Source: Bolinopsis microptera (lineage: Eukaryota > Ctenophora > Tentaculata > Lobata > Bolinopsidae). Taken from it: a stretch of 64,000 nt of DNA. The translations under genes and the position numbers were made by a program. Within the stretch, counting starts at the first letter, position 1; every line of letters begins with the position of its first letter. The notes under the pieces were generated by a model that did no database searches, was not told the DNA's origin, and saw only the letters and a list, made by a program, of their open reading frames with translations. Location: the NCBI RefSeq assembly GCF_026151205.1, contig NC_087077.1, forward strand, positions 620,001-684,000. The letters run 5' to 3'. Below are positions 36,501-47,035 of this stretch, one piece after another.

Positions 36501-38601
36501 TCAGCTAAAACAGGTTGTGTAGCACTCAGAATGTTGCTTAATTATTAATTTTAACCACTTCTGGGATAAATATAACCTATTTCTGAGAGGTGTCGACCAG
36601 AATTTCTCTCTCTGTTGAAAAAAAATGGTGGAATTTAGTCAATGTACTTTTTGTGACATTTTGGGGACCTTTTTTTTTAATACCCAGAACTTACGGCAAA
36701 ACAGTAACTCAGTCAACAAAATTAACACCTGTAGTTAGATTATCTAGTTATAAACTAACAATTGGCACAAAAGAAATGGATTCAATGTGATTTTAACCTT
36801 GTGCAAATTGCATGTTTTAATTGCATTTTTTGGGATTTTTAACATCATCCTGCATTTTGGCAATTTTAGTGACCTGTAGTTAACTAATCCAACCCAGTAA
36901 TCGATCTGACCTTCTCTATAGACTAGATTTGACTGCTTTTAGCAAAATTGAATGTCAAAAACTACGTTTTTTGGTACTTACTAGTTTATGGTAAACCTAT
37001 GATATGCCCCCTAAAATGTCATTTTTTCCTCCCCTAAAATGTCAAATTTGTATTTTGTTCGCATGGTGTGCGATAATAGCTCTTGTTTTGGCACTTGTTA
37101 ATTATTAACATCAACTATTAACGAAATGTGAGTATGCATTGCATCTTAGGAAAAGCCTGAGTAATTTGATCATGTTAAAATGACATTTTAGGGGGGACAA
37201 TTAGACATTTTAGGGGATGTTTATTGCAATTAATAAAATAAAACTAATTCCTTGAGCTGCAAAAGCTTTCTTATATTACCATTAGATGCTAAATATGATG
37301 TTTAATAGGCTGGTACCTCCATTTTATGGTGCTTGTAGTCTCAAAGCCAGAATCTGATAAAATGACATTTTAGGGGGCGGCCAGGTGACATTTTAGGGGA
37401 GGGTAGTAATATTGAGTAATGTATAACTTTCCATATCTCCAGTCATATGTACAAAGTTGCTAAAATATGTAAATATCACTATCCTAGACCAAAACTGAGT
37501 TAATATTAATGAATTCCAGAGTTATAAAATTGTGCGCTTTTTTTCAAAAGTAAAAAATTCGTACAAAGTGAAAAAAATGCCCTTATGGCATCATTTAGAT
37601 TCAATTTCAGGATGTGGCAGGGTCTGAATGATATTTTTTTATGTTTAGGAGTTACAAATGATTAGGTAAGATACTTTCTAAGAAGATGGGATCCAATCAA
37701 TCAAGAGTGGCGTTTTAGGGGTGGGTGACATTTTAGGGGCGGTTTACCCGTACAGCCAAACGCATGCTATGTACAGATGATAGTATTCCAATCTAATTCG
37801 AATCGAGGGTGAGCAATTATTGTATTGTATTTGTACAAATTACTACAGCCCAATCTATGCAACTCCAAATCGAGTTAAATTCATTCGAAATTTACGATAC
37901 ATTCCGATGATAAATATTTAACATATCTTTTGACAAGTCTAATTACAGAGGAGAGTTGTTGAGAAAATGAGATGAAACAGAAAATTAAGTAAGCAGTAAG
38001 TTCGATATGTTATCGTATGGTCACTGAAGAATGAAGTGAGCTACAAATTCAATTTGTAAAAAATTGCAAATAAAGTCAGAGAGATCAGAGAAATGAGACT
38101 CCTAAAGAAGAAAGCGCAGACTGTCAATATAGAATTTCACTGTCAAAATTATGCAAAATAACACTGTCATTTAAAAAAAGGATACATCAATTTACCAACC
38201 ATTTATTCATTTTGGCAACTATGTATTCCATAAACGATTCAATTTTATCTGACTTCACAACTATTTAAGGTATAGTAGCATGTATTTAAAAACGGAAATT
38301 AAACAAAGTGTGAATACATATTGTGATAAGCAGGGTTGTAATCAGTGGTAAAATATAGAGCAGGTAAGGAAATTGCTTTCTGTTTTCTGAATTTCATATA
38401 TATATTATGAATAGTAACTACTATTAGAAATTACCCTTAATGCATTTTAGGAATAAGTATGTGAAAATGTTGAAATGAAACGTGTTATGATTGGTATCAT
38501 CACCTGTTTGGCTGCCTTTTCTTTCTCCTTTTCAATTCTCTTTTGCTCACGAGCCATCTGCAGTTCGGTCTTTGGTTTCCCATCCTGAACCATCAGCAGA
38601 T
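33561..38601 (-). CDS. EME1: EME1-type MUS81 partner, C-terminal seven exons
   Basis: Non-catalytic subunit of the MUS81 structure-specific endonuclease that cuts replication and recombination intermediates. Exons: 38504-38601, 35224-35317, 34960-35090, 34631-34809, 34310-34400, 33855-34149, 33561-33661 (TAG at 33561-33563). They give 989 coding nt, about 329 residues, with matching phases. Exon 1 found is a Lys/Glu-rich helix (REQKRIEKEKEKAAK) typical of the region before the ERCC4 fold. Exons 2-5 form the ERCC4-like domain, and exons 6-7 carry family words QLQDIRSVNEAVATA, QYPSP and RRVGPEAAKRI (HhH region). No complete ERKxxxD nuclease motif is visible, as expected for EME1. The exon 4 donor (GG/GTTTGC) is weak but is the only one in phase. 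Upstream N-terminal exons were not recognised; that part of EME1 is poorly conserved. Confidence 0.92.
33817..33834. repeat. Poly-C tract in EME1 intron
   Basis: Homopolymer of about 18 C in the last EME1 intron, 21 bp beyond the donor of the sixth exon. Length may be unreliable. Confidence 0.85.
35510..36132. mobile_element. Mariner-like MITE, TA target
   Basis: About 623 bp in an EME1 intron. Terminal repeats read CCTTACGAGACATATTTA on the left and the reverse complement of CCTTACAAGATATATTTA on the right (two mismatches). TA flanks the left end (35508-35509) and right end (36133-36134). No transposase. A larger TA-target element begins exactly at its right-hand TA. Confidence 0.7.
36135..37750. 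mobile_element. TIR element with bidirectional CCCCTAAAATGTCA array
   Basis: 1616-bp non-autonomous element in an EME1 intron. The ends are near-perfect inverted repeats of about 28 bp (CGGGTAAACCGCCCCTAAAA...). The target duplication is TA, or GTAC if the palindromic flanks are counted. The motif CCCCTAAAATGTCA or close variants recurs on the left half (near 36151, 36326, 36468, 36488, 37011, 37032) and, inverted, on the right half (near 37178, 37190, 37363, 37382, 37709, 37724). No long ORF. Such subterminal motif arrays usually bind the transposase supplied in trans. Inserted at the TA bordering the MITE at 35510-36132. Confidence 0.85.
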
Positions 38602-38906
38602 CTGTTATAAGAATCAATGATATAAAAATATCTTAATCCAATGATTAGTTAAAATGTTTCAAACCAAGATAACACACAAAAGATTGAGATTCTGTTTTAT
38701 TCCATAACATGACCACTCAGGGTTAGCACAGGTTTAGGACTGTAGCTATACCGTACGTGACGCGTCACATAATCGGTCAAGGAACAGGTCACATCTAGCT
38801 AGGACCAAATACACCATTAAAAATTCGAAAAACCACTTGAGAAAGTTATGTCACAGTTGAGGTACAGTGTGTACAGTAACATGAACCAATTTGTCCAAGA
38901 AGGAGT

Positions 38907-39348
38907 ATGACGAAAGATATTGAGGAGTTGAAGAGCAGTTTTATTTGGTCACAAAGTTCGGTTGTCAAGCTGCAAAGTGATCTACTTAAAGGCAAATCAA
39001 AGCAGCTGGATTCTGTTCAGACCACCGTGAAATCGGTCCTTCAAGAAACTGTGCAAGCTGAGATCAGGTCTGAGGTCATACTCATACAGTCAAGCTGTTT
39101 CAAAAGTCTCGTTGGAAACTACACTGACAGAACAGAGCTTAAAAAAGGTTGTTCAGAGTGCTGTATCGAAAGAGGACCACAGCAGGAATCTTGTCATCTT
39201 TGGTTTAAAGGAGACAGACGATGAGAAAATATCAGCTAAAGTAGACGAACTGTTTCAACAGATTGAAGTGAAACCACGCTTTGAAGCTGTCAGGATTAGA
39301 AGGAGATCAGCCGACAAGTCATCAGCCGACATGTCAAAATATTGTTAA
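38907..39348 (+). pseudogene. LINE ORF1-like fragment, frameshifted
   Basis: A coiled-coil region (SVVKLQSDLLKGKSKQLDS) in one frame continues in another as SRNLVIFGLKETDDEKISAKV, then KPRFEAVRIRRRSADKS. The RNLVIFGL...RIRR pattern is typical of ORF1 proteins of CR1/L2-type non-LTR elements. The frame change near 39100 marks it as a dead fragment. It lies beside the first traced EME1 exon on the other strand. Confidence 0.7.
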
Positions 39349-39698
39349 CTCATTCCAATAATGTTTATGGGATATTACTGAAATCAAAGGAACTGAGACT
39401 GAGTCAGCACGATGTTTCTTCAGGGTCCCTGAAAATTGTTGTTCACACATCCATCTGAAACTTTTAGTTGGACGATAACATCGTTTACTTTGCCACACTT
39501 ATAGAAAGCTCCTATTAATTAGTTGAGCACTTTGCTGAAAAGAGAAACAAACTGTGTCTATGGATATATATATATATTTATAACTAGAAACCCGCTAGTC
39601 GAAAGCCTTGTTCGAGGAAATTGTTAAAAATTAGTTACGTTTTAATTTCTCATCATAATTGATAATCTATAAAAATATAAATCTGTACTGTAGAAATT

Positions 39699-39852
39699 AT
39701 ATACGCTAATCTAACTGCGTATAATGCGATTACACTATTAATTGCACGAGGCGCAGCCGAGTGAAAATTGATGCAATAATTGCACAAGGCGAATAATTGC
39801 AGTTATTTCACGAGGCGCAGTCAAGTGCAATAACTGGTGTAATCGTATTATA
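39699..39852. mobile_element. Palindromic MITE, copy A
   Basis: Shares ATATACGCTAATCTAACTGC...ATGCGATTACAC and GTGCAATAACTGGTGTAATC with copy B at 46339-46506, in the same orientation. The termini pair (GCGATTACAC with GTGTAATCGT). The interior has two GCACGAGGCGCAG-like words. No coding capacity. Confidence 0.75.
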
Positions 39853-40293
39853 GCTTATTATATAGCGTATTAACCAAAATGCTCATTTTCGGCATATCCG
39901 TCATGCTAAATCTGGACAAAATGACCTGGCGTGCTTAGCTTTGGGCAGCTTTTGTCCTTATGGGCCATTGTTAGCCCCAAGCGTTTTGGTCCGTCATTCC
40001 TGCCACTCAGCATTGCCTACTGTAAAGTAGAAATTTTTCTGAGACAATAGAGAAACTGACCTTGTCTCACTAAATTCAACCACTTTCTATAATAAAAATA
40101 CTAACAAATAAAGTTTTTTTAAAATAATTATATACAACCACTAAAGAATATTTCCTCAAGTTTACTTCTAGTTTTAACTAATTCGTGGTTTAAGCTCTTA
40201 TTTTATTTATGAAAGGAATGTAAAATAAAACTTATTGTTTCATTGAATGCTACAAATATGGAAATTCTAAATGACTGAAAGGTTATGATCTGT

Positions 40294-43200
40294 TTAATCG
40301 TTTTGAATATAACCAGCTGGAGGATTATTTACTAAATCGTTTATATCCACATGTTCCCACAAATCTTGTTTGTTGAAGTCTTCATAGTCCGCAAACATAT
40401 CACTTGGTGAACACTGCGACTGTTTGTGCGAATAAGGCAGAGGAGAACCGTGTCGCATAATAACCACTGTAGGAAGCATGTACGATCCAGATATCCTGAA
40501 AATGTCATTAAAAAGGAGCAAGATTTTCTGTTTTGTTATCTCCAACACTGGGACTGCTGTTAAACTGTTGCTGTACATGGATCCACGGTTATGTTGGGAA
40601 TTTACAAGTGTGCCTTCTTTGACAAAAGTTTCCACGTCCCTCAATACAATAATCAAAGAGCAATAAACCCTCGCTCTCGAAGCAGTAATGTACATTCTCG
40701 TCAGCTGCTGATCATACCACTCTGCCAATAAATCCTCCATTGAGAACTCTGTGTTATTTCGATTACAACAATTTGGTAAAGTCCATTCCAATATTCCTAT
40801 CACTGCCGGCCATTCAGCAGAGAATGTGTTCTCGTATTGTATTATGTCGATGGGGTTTTTCGGGCCCGAATAGCTCGTCGATTTCGCCTCTGCAAGAAAC
40901 TCATTAACTGTATCTTTGCACAATTCCTCCCAGTCGATGATATCTGATTGATAAAAGTTTAGACTCCTTTGAATGTGTTGAAATTTGTTTGTATAATAAG
41001 TATCCTGGGTCTCGAAACCTTTATCTGATGCGAGTAATCTATCGTCATTTACTATGATTGCGACTTTGGTGTTTTTTAGCTTTTCGAGTTCTTTAAGAAT
41101 TTGCTGTTTGGCATGCATCCTTGTCGACTTTGTGTTGAGCGTGAAACTTTTTAGCAATAACAACATGCCTTTTGGGCCATGGATGAAATGGCCTGGTTGC
41201 TGATCAATAAATTTTACACCTCTATCAAATGATTTCGATCTCATCTTTCTTATTTCTGCTAGAAATTGTGCTATTTCATAGCAGTTTCTTAGGTTATCAG
41301 AGAGTTGTTTGATGACATCGGGGCTCAACCTGCTTATCAATTCTTCAACTTTTTTGTGCTTTTTTGTATAGTCATTTATATACCCACGTTGTAAAGTGTC
41401 ATTTGCTATCCAAAACGTTCTTTTTGATCGTGATTTCGACTCAAACTCCGCCAAAACCTGATCGTATACACGATCAGCCTTACCTCCAACTCCGGTGGTC
41501 AAACCGTGGAAGTCATCAATGAATATATCATAATCAGAACGAAGCAGAGTCGTTAAACTGGAGCACCTATCTTTCTCGTTAACCTCAACGATTGGAAGGA
41601 TTTCCAAGTCTTCTTCTTTCACCGTCACCTGGTTTACAAAATATTTGATCAAAATCCTTCCTTGCAATTTTAACGACTTGTATTTCTCGTCTCCCCACAG
41701 AGTTGCTTTTAGGCCCGACTGTGCAAAAACTTTAGAGTATTTTTTTGCCAGAGTCTTGTTGAGAACAATAATAGCAACGTTTTTGTCTGTGGACTTGACT
41801 ATTTCCATAACTTTAGCCATGATAAGAATTGTTTTTCCAGTCCCTGCCGGGCCCCTTAAACAAAGTTTATTTTGTTTGCTCTCGAAAACATCAAGCTGAC
41901 TTGCTGTTAGACATTTGATTTTTAAATGTTTCGTGAAAATTGGTGGGGCATTCTTTACCAAGGGTGATCGGTTTCCTCTTTTCAGACTGCTTGTTATTTC
42001 CGAAGTTCTTAGAAGATCGTCAACTCGTTCAATGTTTTTACCGAGATCGCAAGTCTTTGTGACATTGGATTCGTTGCTATTGTCCATGCACCATAAACCG
42101 AGGAGCAACCATTTCATCTTGTTTTCGGTCTTTTTTCTTAGTGTGGTCTCTTGAAACAAGCAACTCAAAAGAACGCCTTCATTTTCAAGGTCATCTTTGA
42201 ACAGAATACAAGACTTCTCTTGAAAGGACAAAGAACGATAACCAACAAGATTATTCTCCGCATATTTTCTATTGATGCTAGTGAAAACAGTAAATTGATT
42301 AATAGCTTGTGATTTAAAACCGTATTTTCTGCTGACGCTCATCAAAAGTTCGTTAACTTTTTCTCGCTGGACTTTTGACTTCATATAGTTTCGTCTGAAC
42401 TTTTTTTCCTTATCGCAGTCAGATGCTTTAACTTCTATGATCGATATAGATCTGTCATGAATCATTATAAAGTCAATCTCTCCTTCGTCGTCCATGTCTT
42501 TCTTATTGCAATCATGTCCGACAAACAAATTATACTGCTGATGCGTGAAGCGTACCCCGTGAAGAACAATACCATCTTCTCTAATTTCTTCAAGTGCTCT
42601 ATAAACTGTAACTTCAGCTTCGTATTCTCGCTGCTGTTTCTCAATTTGTTTTACCCAGTTAGGCTCATCCTCAATATTGTCCGGATACTTGTCAATAAAT
42701 TTACAAAGTGGTGCAGGAGGAAACATAATGGGGTGTCCGTTTTTCTCTTTACAGTGAAGTGACGAAATTGCGATCCCTACTTTGACGATCTGTTTAATTA
42801 AGCCTTCGTTAAAACGGACATCAACTTTTGCGTTGAATTCTGGCCGCTTTATTAGTTGAGTCCTTTCTTGTTCGTCTTTTGATGAATCGTCAGATAAATT
42901 TGCTGGAACTCCTTTTATCTCTAATGGCTTCTGTAGATCTTGAAATCGTTCTATGTTTTGACTAAGACCACTAGTTATTTTTGCATAAGTCTCCATGTTT
43001 TTGTTTGTGTTCCATAAACCAAGGAGAAACCATTTCATCTTGTTTTCTATCGTCATTCTTAAAGTGGGTTTGCCTAACAAGCGAAACAAAAGATCCTCTT
43101 GGTTTTCAAGGTCATCTTCAAAGAGGATAGAATGCTTTTCTTCGGGGGACAGTGAAACATACCCAACCAGGCTATCCTCCGCATAATTTTTTGTGATGTT

Positions 43201-43815
43201 CATAAAAACAGAGAATTGATGGATAGTAGGAGCTTCAATGAATTTAAATTTCCTGTTTATGCCTATCACAAACTTATAAACATTTTCTAAATTGTCTTTG
43301 GACGCTGCATAGTTTTTCATGAACATTTCATTACTCTCACCATTAGATGATATGACTTTTAAAACCAACACAAATTTGTCATGGATTATCAGAAAGTCGA
43401 TTCCTCCTCCGTCATTTTGACCGTTCAAAACACCATCATGTCCAACAAATAAATTATACTGCTGATGCGTGAATCTTAGCCCAAGAAGAGCGATAAAATT
43501 CTCCCTGAGCTTTTCCAGTGATTTGTACACTTTTGTTTCTCCTTCGTGTTCCAGCTGTTGTTTCACATTCTTATCTTGATAATACTCTGCAGCTGGAGGC
43601 AGCATGACGGGACATCCCTTTCTCTTGGAGTAACACGATGAAATTTCTTTACCGACTTTGACAATTCTCCTTATAAAGTCTTCAGGATCTTCTTCGTTTT
43701 CCGTTTCATTTAGGTTTGTACTTGTTATCTTTGGGACCATCATCCAATAAAGCAGGGCATTCCAGACAGTTACTATGAATTCCCATCCTATCCGGAAAAA
43801 GTAACGTAGGGACAT
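40294..43815 (-). CDS. Twin-NERD nuclease / UvrD-like SF1 helicase, intronless
   Basis: Large single-exon gene (1173 residues). After a hydrophobic N-terminal stretch (about 10-27), two homologous modules follow, about 46-300 and 338-605, sharing IVKVG.aISS, RFTHQQYNLFVGHD and IDF..iHD. They match NERD (nuclease-related, PD-(D/E)xK) domains. The second keeps D448 and E461-V-K463; the first has K153-V-I155 in place of E-x-K and should be inactive. The helicase follows: Walker A RGPAGTGKT (654-662), Walker B DIFIDD (763-768), motif IV LSDNLRNCYEI (838-848), motif V-like FSAEWPAVI (998-1006) and motif VI YITASRARVY (1042-1051), all in UvrD order. Neighbouring genes are finely split by introns, so an uninterrupted 3.5-kb ORF suggests retroposition, transposon cargo or horizontal origin. 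NERD-helicase fusions act in defence against phage in bacteria (e.g. Nhi); any such role here is inference. Confidence 0.9.
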   Translation of the reverse strand: MSLRYFFRIGWEFIVTVWNALLYWMMVPKITSTNLNETENEEDPEDFIRRIVKVGKEISSCYSKRKGCPVMLPPAAEYYQDKNVKQQLEHEGETKVYKSLEKLRENFIALLGLRFTHQQYNLFVGHDGVLNGQNDGGGIDFLIIHDKFVLVLKVISSNGESNEMFMKNYAASKDNLENVYKFVIGINRKFKFIEAPTIHQFSVFMNITKNYAEDSLVGYVSLSPEEKHSILFEDDLENQEDLLFRLLGKPTLRMTIENKMKWFLLGLWNTNKNMETYAKITSGLSQNIERFQDLQKPLEIKGVPANLSDDSSKDEQERTQLIKRPEFNAKVDVRFNEGLIKQIVKVGIAISSLHCKEKNGHPIMFPPAPLCKFIDKYPDNIEDEPNWVKQIEKQQREYEAEVTVYRALEEIREDGIVLHGVRFTHQQYNLFVGHDCNKKDMDDEGEIDFIMIHDRSISIIEVKASDCDKEKKFRRNYMKSKVQREKVNELLMSVSRKYGFKSQAINQFTVFTSINRKYAENNLVGYRSLSFQEKSCILFKDDLENEGVLLSCLFQETTLRKKTENKMKWLLLGLWCMDNSNESNVTKTCDLGKNIERVDDLLRTSEITSSLKRGNRSPLVKNAPPIFTKHLKIKCLTASQLDVFESKQNKLCLRGPAGTGKTILIMAKVMEIVKSTDKNVAIIVLNKTLAKKYSKVFAQSGLKATLWGDEKYKSLKLQGRILIKYFVNQVTVKEEDLEILPIVEVNEKDRCSSLTTLLRSDYDIFIDDFHGLTTGVGGKADRVYDQVLAEFESKSRSKRTFWIANDTLQRGYINDYTKKHKKVEELISRLSPDVIKQLSDNLRNCYEIAQFLAEIRKMRSKSFDRGVKFIDQQPGHFIHGPKGMLLLLKSFTLNTKSTRMHAKQQILKELEKLKNTKVAIIVNDDRLLASDKGFETQDTYYTNKFQHIQRSLNFYQSDIIDWEELCKDTVNEFLAEAKSTSYSGPKNPIDIIQYENTFSAEWPAVIGILEWTLPNCCNRNNTEFSMEDLLAEWYDQQLTRMYITASRARVYCSLIIVLRDVETFVKEGTLVNSQHNRGSMYSNSLTAVPVLEITKQKILLLFNDIFRISGSYMLPTVVIMRHGSPLPYSHKQSQCSPSDMFADYEDFNKQDLWEHVDINDLVNNPPAGYIQND

Positions 43816-45165
43816 TATTCAGAGCTCTTCCATCCAGTATCATCATGAACACTGGAATTCGGAAAATGCCATCACACCTGTATGGAATATGGATCATCAT
43901 TAAATCTTTGTTTTAAACTGTTTCTTTATTTCTTAGATCCGCGCCGTTAAATAGGTTGCTGATCAATACATTTTAAACTTGTGTGAGGTAGTGTGAAAAC
44001 TTCAAAATAAAGGTGTTTACGACGAAACAAAAAAAAGAATTCAATTTCATTCTCTAAATTTAATTCAATTATAAATTTCAAACATTAAATCGAGATTAGA
44101 GTACAATAATAAACAAGAATTTCGCCGCGGTTAAACCACGCACGATCAATTTTCCCTACCATGTACCATTAATTCGTTTTAGTGAAAAGTGTGACTGGAA
44201 AAAAAGTGCACCATATTTACATACTATGTTTTTTATAAATAAGTGGGATTCGTGCATAAATTGACGATTTATTTGACCAATGCAGCGCCGCGCATCAACA
44301 ATAAATGAATCCAGAAAATTGCGGAAAATAACTTTGCGAAGGAGGAATTTCACTGCAATTGATTAACACATGGCTAGCGTCGCGCGCGGCATAACAGATG
44401 CTTCCTATACACTTAATTATATATAGGGGAGTGGTCTATATTGCGAAGGAGCAGACTTTTGTCGTCATCGCAGGTCCATCGAGCCACTTCATATATCCAA
44501 ACTCGATTACTTATTCCCTACGATCTTTTTGCCTTCGGCAAGAGTAGGGAAAAAAATCTAAGTAGTAAACATCTTTACCGGCTAACCAGCACATAAAGAT
44601 TTATCTGTCCAGCCTAAAACTAAAAACACAGAAAGAGGTTAATGTGGACCACATCTTCAAAGCAGCCATTATTTTTCCGCCCTGTAGCTCTTGAATTATT
44701 AATACAGCAGATGAAAATGAAATACCCTTTTTAATTTATTAGGCTTTTAGTTTTCAGTAAGTTTACACCACTTGTACGAAAGCTGTCCCCTTAAAGTTCG
44801 AAATATACAACTGAAAATTAGTCATTCTCAACTTTTCACATGGTGTGCATGTGATTTGCATGCCAATCGCTAACAGAATCAGATTCACTAGAAATGAAAT
44901 CCTGATTGTTCATAAGAAAACGAGGCTTTTATTCTGTAGTTTCGCCATTTTCTTCGTTGAAATTATATGCGTAGAAAAAATCCTTCAATGGAACGCGTTC
45001 TATTTTTATCAGGTTTTCTTGTCCCGGGTCGTCTTCATCGCCCACAATCCAATAAACGGATCCATCTGCATTGTGCATAGTCAGAAAATGCAGGACGGAC
45101 ATTCCAAACCATACTCAAAATTTTGCTTGCCTAATTTACAATAAATGAAATGATGACAAATATTT
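43816..45165. other. Spacer upstream of the NERD-helicase gene
   Basis: 1.35 kb without a recognisable exon. ORFs of 64-99 codons (43706-43900, 44156-44353, 44845-45144) show no family features. Likely contains the promoter of the NERD-helicase gene; no clear core element seen. Confidence 0.5.
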
Positions 45166-45167
45166 AG

Positions 45168-45307
45168 AGGACAGGAACATACAACCAGCACGCAGCGGAC
45201 CAGTTTCCGTACGAGAAGACGGCTGTGGAGTACCTACAGGACCAGTTTAACCTGGACTACCAGGACGCGAGGAAGAACCTTGGGAGATATGGACTTGCTA
45301 GTAAGTT
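45168..45307 (+). other. Orphan exon-like ORF
   Basis: Preceded by an acceptor (ATTTAG at 45162-45167) and ending at a good donor (GCTA/GTAAGT near 45301). The open frame reads TYNQHAADQFPYEKTAVEY then LQDQFNLDYQDARKNLGRYG, which has host-like composition. It is immediately followed by the LINE fragment in another frame. I do not recognise the protein. It could be one exon of a broken host gene or part of a transposon. Confidence 0.4.
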
Positions 45308-45308
45308 A

Positions 45309-46231
45309 TGCAGGGAGATACACTGGCGCCCTACCTCTTCGTGATTGTCATTGACTATGTGATGACAACAGCACTTAGAGGTAAAGATCTGGGCTTCACT
45401 GTCAACCCCAGAAGAAGCAGGAGATACCCAGCAGTTAAGATGACAGATGTCGACTTTGCTGACGATCTTGCACTGACAACAGACACCGCAGAGCAAGCGC
45501 AAGATCTTCTCCTCAGTGCGGAGCTGGCTGCTAACTCCGTTGGACTTCACCTCAACGAGAGTAAGACGAAGTACATCAGAGTCAATCTCTCTGAGTCTGA
45601 CTCTACCGTCATTAAAGCAGCAAGTGGGCAGGAGATAGAGCAAGTAGATGACTTTGTCTACCTTGGAAGCAGAATAATGAGTGCGGAGAAGGACTTTGAT
45701 GTTAGGAAAGCAAAGGCATGGGGGGCCTGTCATCAGTTAAAGACAACCTGGAAGTCTGGAATGCGCAGGGACTTAAAGATCCGTGTCTTTCGAGCAACGG
45801 TTGAGCCTGTACTCCTGTACGGCTCTGAAGCTTGGACGATAAGCCAATCCATGACTAAGCGGATCAATGGATGCTACACTAGAATGCTCCGGATGGCCTT
45901 GAACATACGTTGGCCACAAATCATCAACAACAGTGATTTATACGGCAACATCCCCAAGCCATCAGCGATGATAGCCTCCAGAAGAATGAGACTGGCTGGA
46001 CATGTAGCCAGGCATGACGACCTTCTGGCAAACCAACTTCTGTTCTGGGACCCTCAGCATGGATACAGGAGACCGGGGAGGCCCCACCTTACGTTTCTGG
46101 ACATGCTAAAGAAGGACACCAGCCTTTCCTGTGTTGAAGAGATAAGATCTGTTATGCTTGACCGCGACGTGTGGCGAGGAATTGTAGTTGTTGCTCGACC
46201 AAGAAGCCGACTTAAGTCAGTAAGTCAGTAG
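45309..46231 (+). pseudogene. 5'-truncated LINE reverse transcriptase
   Basis: About 307 residues open to the stop. It starts inside the RT at QGDTLAPYLFVIVIDYVM (finger/palm region), keeps the catalytic FADD box (VDFADDLALTTD), and continues with LYGSEAWT, LRMALNIRWP, RMRLAGHVARHDD and GYRRPGRPHLTF, typical of RTE/CR1-type elements. The 3' end carries a short AAGTCAGT tandem (46212-46231), as usual for LINEs ending in short repeats. The endonuclease and N-terminal RT are absent. Confidence 0.9.
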
Positions 46232-46338
46232 TAAGTGAGAAAGTTGCAAAATGTTAAATCTCAAGTTAGGTTATAAGCTGTGAAAAGTAACTTTTTAGAA
46301 CGTCCTCCATAATAACCCCAGGTCCCCCCTGTGTAATA

Positions 46339-46506
46339 ATATACGCTAATCTAACTGCGTATAATGCGATTACACTATTAATTGCACCGAGGCCGGCAGC
46401 CGAGTGAAATTGATGCAATAATCGCCCGAGGCCGATGCGAGTTCGATTATTGCAGTTATTTTCCACGAGGCGCGCCAAGTGCAATAACTGGTGTAATCGT
46501 ATTATA
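46339..46506. mobile_element. Palindromic MITE, copy B
   Basis: Second copy of the element at 39699-39852, same orientation, about 6.6 kb away on the other side of the NERD-helicase gene. It differs mainly by extra G/C bases, for example CACCGAGGCCGGCAGCC for CACGAGGCGCAGCC. Confidence 0.75.
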
Positions 46507-47035
46507 CATGCAGTTAGATAACTCCACGCTTCTGGTGTTATAACCAGTGCATTAGTTTTATAATCGCACCGACTATGTTTGTTATAATTTGGCTTCAAAA
46601 AAATGCGATTATAAACACATTGCCCCTGTTTTTTCATTGGAGCACACGCACAGCTGATATTTTGATTTTAACAATTGAATTGGCGGGCAAACGATCCGTT
46701 TTATGAGATGTATAAAACAATGCCAATCAAATGCATTATAATACATTTCCAAGCAACTGTTAAATGTTATTGTACCATCCAACACGGCCACGGCAACACA
46801 AATCAAATTTCAAAATAAGGAGACAACAGCGGGTCGCACATGCTTCAGAGTTTCAGACATGATGATCGTTGGCCACACGCCGTGCATTTGCTTGAAGATT
46901 ATCGTTTTCTGGTGGATCGTACGCAGTGGTCACGTGAACCTACCATTTCCGACGAAATTCTGACACTGACCAACCCCGAATTACTGATTTTTGAGGAATA
47001 AATGTCACGTGACACCAACTTGGATTTCCAATAGC

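Noticed and set aside
43706..43900. Alternative N-terminus for the NERD-helicase protein
   Set aside because: Different frame from the 1173-codon ORF and no homology to the modules.
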